Assembly: GCA_910584395.1 (NCBI GenBank)
Contig: CAJUAS010000011.1
Coordinates: forward strand, 1-42,376
DNA from: an uncultured Oscillospiraceae bacterium
GTDB taxonomy: Bacteria; Bacillota; Clostridia; Oscillospirales; Oscillospiraceae
Direction: 5' to 3'
DNA length: 42,376 bases
Each line of letters starts with the position of its first letter. Within the stretch, counting starts at the first letter, position 1. Positions 39,795 to 42,376 of this stretch are shown here, one piece after another. The position numbers were made by a program, and so were the translations under genes. The notes below the pieces were generated by a model. The model made no database searches. It was given only the letters and a program-made list of their open reading frames with translations, and was not told where the DNA came from.

Positions 39795-40579
39795 CCTTCA
39801 ACCTTCTGGCCGTGGGCGACGTGGTAGGAGACAGCGGCATCGAGATGCTGGCGCGCCACCTCCCCGCCCTCAAAAAGATGAAAGACATCGGCTTTGTGGT
39901 GGTCAACGGAGAAAATGCCTCCGGGGTGGGCATCCATCCCCGGCAGGCGGACGCCATTTTTGACGCCGGAGCGGATGTGATCACCTTGGGCAACCACACT
40001 TGGAACCGCCTGCAGATCGTCAAGTATCTGGAGTCCAACGACAGCATCCTCCGCCCCGCCAACTACACAAGCCGCGTCCCCGGACGGGGCTTTGGGGTCT
40101 TTTGCGGCCCGGGGGGAACACGCATCGGCGTGATGAACCTCATCGGCCGCACCGAGATGGACGCCAATTTCGACAACCCCTTCGCCCTTGCCCCCCGACT
40201 CATCCGCAGCGCCGACGTGGACGTGACGGTGGTGGACTTTCACGCCGAGGCCACCAGCGAAAAAGGGGCGATGGCCTACCATCTGGACGGTCTTGGCCTG
40301 AACGTAGCCGCCGTCTGGGGCACTCACACCCACGTCCCCACCGCCGACGCCCAGATCTTGCCCCACGGCTTGGGCTTCGTCACCGATCTGGGGATGACCG
40401 GCCCTGCCCACTCGGTGCTGGGCATCCGCCCCGACATGGCGGTCAACCGCTTTCTGGGCGGCCTTCCCGCCCGGTATGAGAGCGCGGACGGCCCATGCAA
40501 GTTAGAGAGCGTTCTCTTCACCATTGACGCCGCCCAGGGGGTGTGTACCGCTCTGGAGCGGCTGGACATTCACGAGTAA
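39791..40579 (+). CDS. ymdB: YmdB-family metallophosphoesterase
   Basis: This 262-residue protein matches the TIGR00282/YmdB family of two-metal phosphoesterases. It has LAVGDVVGDSG at the N-terminus, VVVNGENASGVGI, TLGNHTWN, FHAEATSEK and GTHTHVPTAD. In Bacillus, YmdB hydrolyses 2',3'-cyclic nucleotides and affects biofilm and motility; the role here is inferred from family. Start overlaps the HAD gene by 4 bp behind GGGGAGGG, so the two are translationally coupled. Confidence 0.93.
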   Translation: MTFNLLAVGDVVGDSGIEMLARHLPALKKMKDIGFVVVNGENASGVGIHPRQADAIFDAGADVITLGNHTWNRLQIVKYLESNDSILRPANYTSRVPGRGFGVFCGPGGTRIGVMNLIGRTEMDANFDNPFALAPRLIRSADVDVTVVDFHAEATSEKGAMAYHLDGLGLNVAAVWGTHTHVPTADAQILPHGLGFVTDLGMTGPAHSVLGIRPDMAVNRFLGGLPARYESADGPCKLESVLFTIDAAQGVCTALERLDIHE

Positions 40580-40609
40580 ACCTTTACTTTTGAGAAAGGG
40601 GGCGACCCC

Positions 40610-41701
40610 ATGCTGAAACTTCTCCACGCCGGAGACTTCCATCTGGACACCCCCTTCCGCTCCCTGCCGCCCCGGGAGGCCCAGCGCCGCCGCCGGGAAC
40701 AGCGCCGCACACTGGACGCCCTGCGGGAGCTGGCCGTGATCCAAAAGGCAGATCTCGCCCTGCTGGCCGGCGACCTGTTTGACGCCCAGACCATCTACCC
40801 CGAAACGGTGGAGGGCATTGTAGCCGCGCTGGGGCAGTTTCCCTGCCCGGTGTGCATTGCGCCGGGCAACCACGATCCCTTTACCGACCGCTCCCCCTAC
40901 GACGCCCACATATGGCCCGACAACGTCCATATCTTTTGCGGACAGACGGTCTCCGCCTTCACCTTTCCCGAGCTGGGCGCGCGGGTGTACGGCTTTGCGT
41001 TTACGTCTCCCCTCCGGGAGGACGACCCCTTGGCGGGCTTTCATGCCGCCCAAGACGGTCTGGTCAATTTAGGGGTGTTTCACACGCAGGTGGGCAAAAA
41101 CAACCCCTACGCTCCCATTGACCCCGCCTCCTTGGCCCAGAGCGGCCTTGCCTACGCCGCCTTGGGCCACGTTCACCGCGCCGCGCCCCCCGACCTGAAA
41201 GCCCCCACGCCGTGGGCCTACTGCGGCTGCCTCATGGGCCGGGGGTTTGACGAGCCGGGGGATAAGGGGGCGGCCATCGTCACCTTGGAGAACGCCCGGG
41301 TCACCGATTGGCAGCTGATCCCGCTGGCCCAGAGCCGCTATCAGCTTTTGGAGGTGGACGTGACCGGCCGCGACCCGGCCGCCGCCCTGCTGGAAACGCT
41401 GGGCCACAGCCATTTGGAGGACTACTGCCGCGTCATCCTCCGGGGGGAGTCGGCGGCGCCGGAGCTTGACCGTTTGACCGCCGCCGCCCGAGACCGCTGC
41501 CGCGCGCTGGAGCTGCGGGACGAGACCGTCGTCCCCCACGGCGTCTGGGAGCGGCTGGAGGAGGAGACCCTCACCGGCTTCTTTTTGCGGGAGATGCGCC
41601 GGCGTCTGGACAGCGAGACCGACCCCGCCGCCCAGCGAACCCTCCAGCTCGCCCTGCGCTGCGGCTTGGCTGCTCTGGAAGGGAGGGAGCAGCCCCAATG
41701 A
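40610..41701 (+). CDS. SbcD/Mre11-like DNA repair exonuclease (YhaO type)
   Basis: This 363-residue protein has the Mre11-type metallophosphoesterase motifs: HAGDFHLD at the N-terminus, LLAGDLFD, APGNHDPF, a GVFHTQVG histidine and LGHVHR. About 100 C-terminal residues form a capping region. With the following ATPase it likely forms a YhaO-YhaN complex, an SbcCD-like nuclease acting on DNA ends. ATG has AAAGGGGGCG ahead. Its stop TGA overlaps the next start (ATGA). Confidence 0.9.
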   Translation: MLKLLHAGDFHLDTPFRSLPPREAQRRRREQRRTLDALRELAVIQKADLALLAGDLFDAQTIYPETVEGIVAALGQFPCPVCIAPGNHDPFTDRSPYDAHIWPDNVHIFCGQTVSAFTFPELGARVYGFAFTSPLREDDPLAGFHAAQDGLVNLGVFHTQVGKNNPYAPIDPASLAQSGLAYAALGHVHRAAPPDLKAPTPWAYCGCLMGRGFDEPGDKGAAIVTLENARVTDWQLIPLAQSRYQLLEVDVTGRDPAAALLETLGHSHLEDYCRVILRGESAAPELDRLTAAARDRCRALELRDETVVPHGVWERLEEETLTGFFLREMRRRLDSETDPAAQRTLQLALRCGLAALEGREQPQ

Positions 41702-42376
41702 TCATCACCTCAATGACCGCCACCTTCGGCGGACTGGAAAACCAGACCTTGACCCTGAAGGACGGCCTCAATATTTTAGAGCTGCCCAACGAGGGGGGCA
41801 AGTCCACATGGTGTGCCTTTTTGCGGGCCATGCTTTACGGCGTGGAGACCCGCAAGGGCCGGGAAAACTCGGAGAAGAACCGTTTCACCCCATGGTCGGG
41901 GGCGAAGCTGTCCGGCTCGATGGAGGTGCGCTGGCAGGGCAAGGACATCACCCTGCGCCGCTTCCCCAAGGGCTCGTCTCCCTTTGGCGGCTTTCAGGCG
42001 GTGTATACCGGCACGGAGGAGCCTGTCCCCGGCCTCACCGCCGACAACGTGGGCCAGACCCTGCTGGGGTTTGGCCGGGAGGTCTTTGAGCGCACCTGCT
42101 TCATCCATCAGGGGGGCATGGCCTTTGGCCAGTCCGCCGAGCTGGAGCAGCGGCTGGCCGCGCTGGTCTCCTCCGGGGAGGAGGACGTGTCCTACTCCGC
42201 CACCGAGTCCACCCTGCGTTCTTGGCGCAACGCCCTGCAGTCCAACCGTGCCAACGGCTCGATCCCGCAGGCAAAGGCCCGGCGGGAGGAGTGCAGCGCC
42301 AAGCTGTCCCGCCTGAGCGCGCTGGAAAACACCCTTCGGGAAGCCGACGTGCAGGAGGAGGAGCTGCTGCGCCGGG
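41698..42376 (+). CDS. SbcC-like AAA ATPase (YhaN type), 3' end outside window
   Basis: 226 codons are visible. It starts MIITSMTATFGGLENQTLTL and has a Walker A region at NEGGKST, where SbcC/RecF-type ATPases usually have NEAGKST. A HQGGMAFG segment near residue 140 corresponds to the Q-loop, after which the predicted coiled coil begins. It is coupled to the YhaO-like gene by an ATGA overlap. The C-terminal ATPase half is beyond the window. Confidence 0.87.
   Translation, partial: MIITSMTATFGGLENQTLTLKDGLNILELPNEGGKSTWCAFLRAMLYGVETRKGRENSEKNRFTPWSGAKLSGSMEVRWQGKDITLRRFPKGSSPFGGFQAVYTGTEEPVPGLTADNVGQTLLGFGREVFERTCFIHQGGMAFGQSAELEQRLAALVSSGEEDVSYSATESTLRSWRNALQSNRANGSIPQAKARREECSAKLSRLSALENTLREADVQEEELLRR

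Noticed and set aside
1..42376. CRISPR array
   Set aside because: No regularly spaced direct repeats with unique spacers and no cas-like genes were seen.

Overview
The window looks like the chromosome of a gut Firmicute of class Clostridia, most plausibly an Oscillospiraceae relative (Flavonifractor/Lawsonibacter-like). This is inference from the GC-rich flank with strong third-position G/C bias, clear Shine-Dalgarno sites, S-layer-homology (SLH) anchored giant glycosidases, and the YmdB and YhaO/YhaN-type housekeeping genes. No species marker is present.

Layout. (1) 1-1.8 kb is a scarred junction: the 3' part of a tRNA-Thr, a complete tRNA-Tyr, two terminators, an 88-bp inverted-repeat element, an IS110-family remnant (N-terminal half of the recombinase) and a trapped fragment of a Cna-B surface protein. 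(2) 1.8-7.3 kb is a six-gene minus-strand operon. It encodes a serine-recombinase-like protein whose catalytic serine position holds histidine, a 630-aa large serine recombinase without the usual zinc-ribbon cysteines, two free-standing proteins resembling that recombinase's C-terminal tail, and two ParB-like proteins. Every junction in the operon is an 8-bp start/stop overlap. (3) 7.4-10.3 kb holds an AbiE-type toxin-antitoxin pair and two divergent XRE regulators with inverted-repeat operators, bracketed by two related hairpins. (4) 10.6-19.8 kb is accessory cargo of lower GC: two metallophosphoesterases, many small unrecognised proteins, a zinc-ribbon protein, further XRE regulators and a membrane-protein/regulator pair. 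No relaxase, conjugation or phage structural genes are seen. (5) At about 19.86 kb the sequence changes to GC-rich chromosome with a truncated 3' end of a host gene, followed by a DUF2461 gene.

(6) 20.9-39.0 kb is a two-gene operon of giant secreted, SLH-anchored enzymes. The first (3975 aa) fuses a GH84 beta-N-acetylglucosaminidase to a GH2 beta-galactosidase, with many F5/8C-like carbohydrate-binding and Ig-like modules. The second (2062 aa) carries a GH20 beta-hexosaminidase. Together they could trim Gal/GlcNAc/GalNAc-containing host glycans (mucin, milk or N-glycans) at the cell surface. (7) 39.1-42.4 kb is an ordinary housekeeping run: HAD phosphatase, YmdB-like phosphodiesterase, YhaO-like nuclease subunit and the start of its YhaN-like ATPase partner.

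The most novel-looking item is the recombinase operon at 1.8-7.3 kb. It appears to be the integration/excision module of an island of about 18 kb spanning roughly 1.8-19.86 kb. The GH84-GH2 fusion is the second point of interest.
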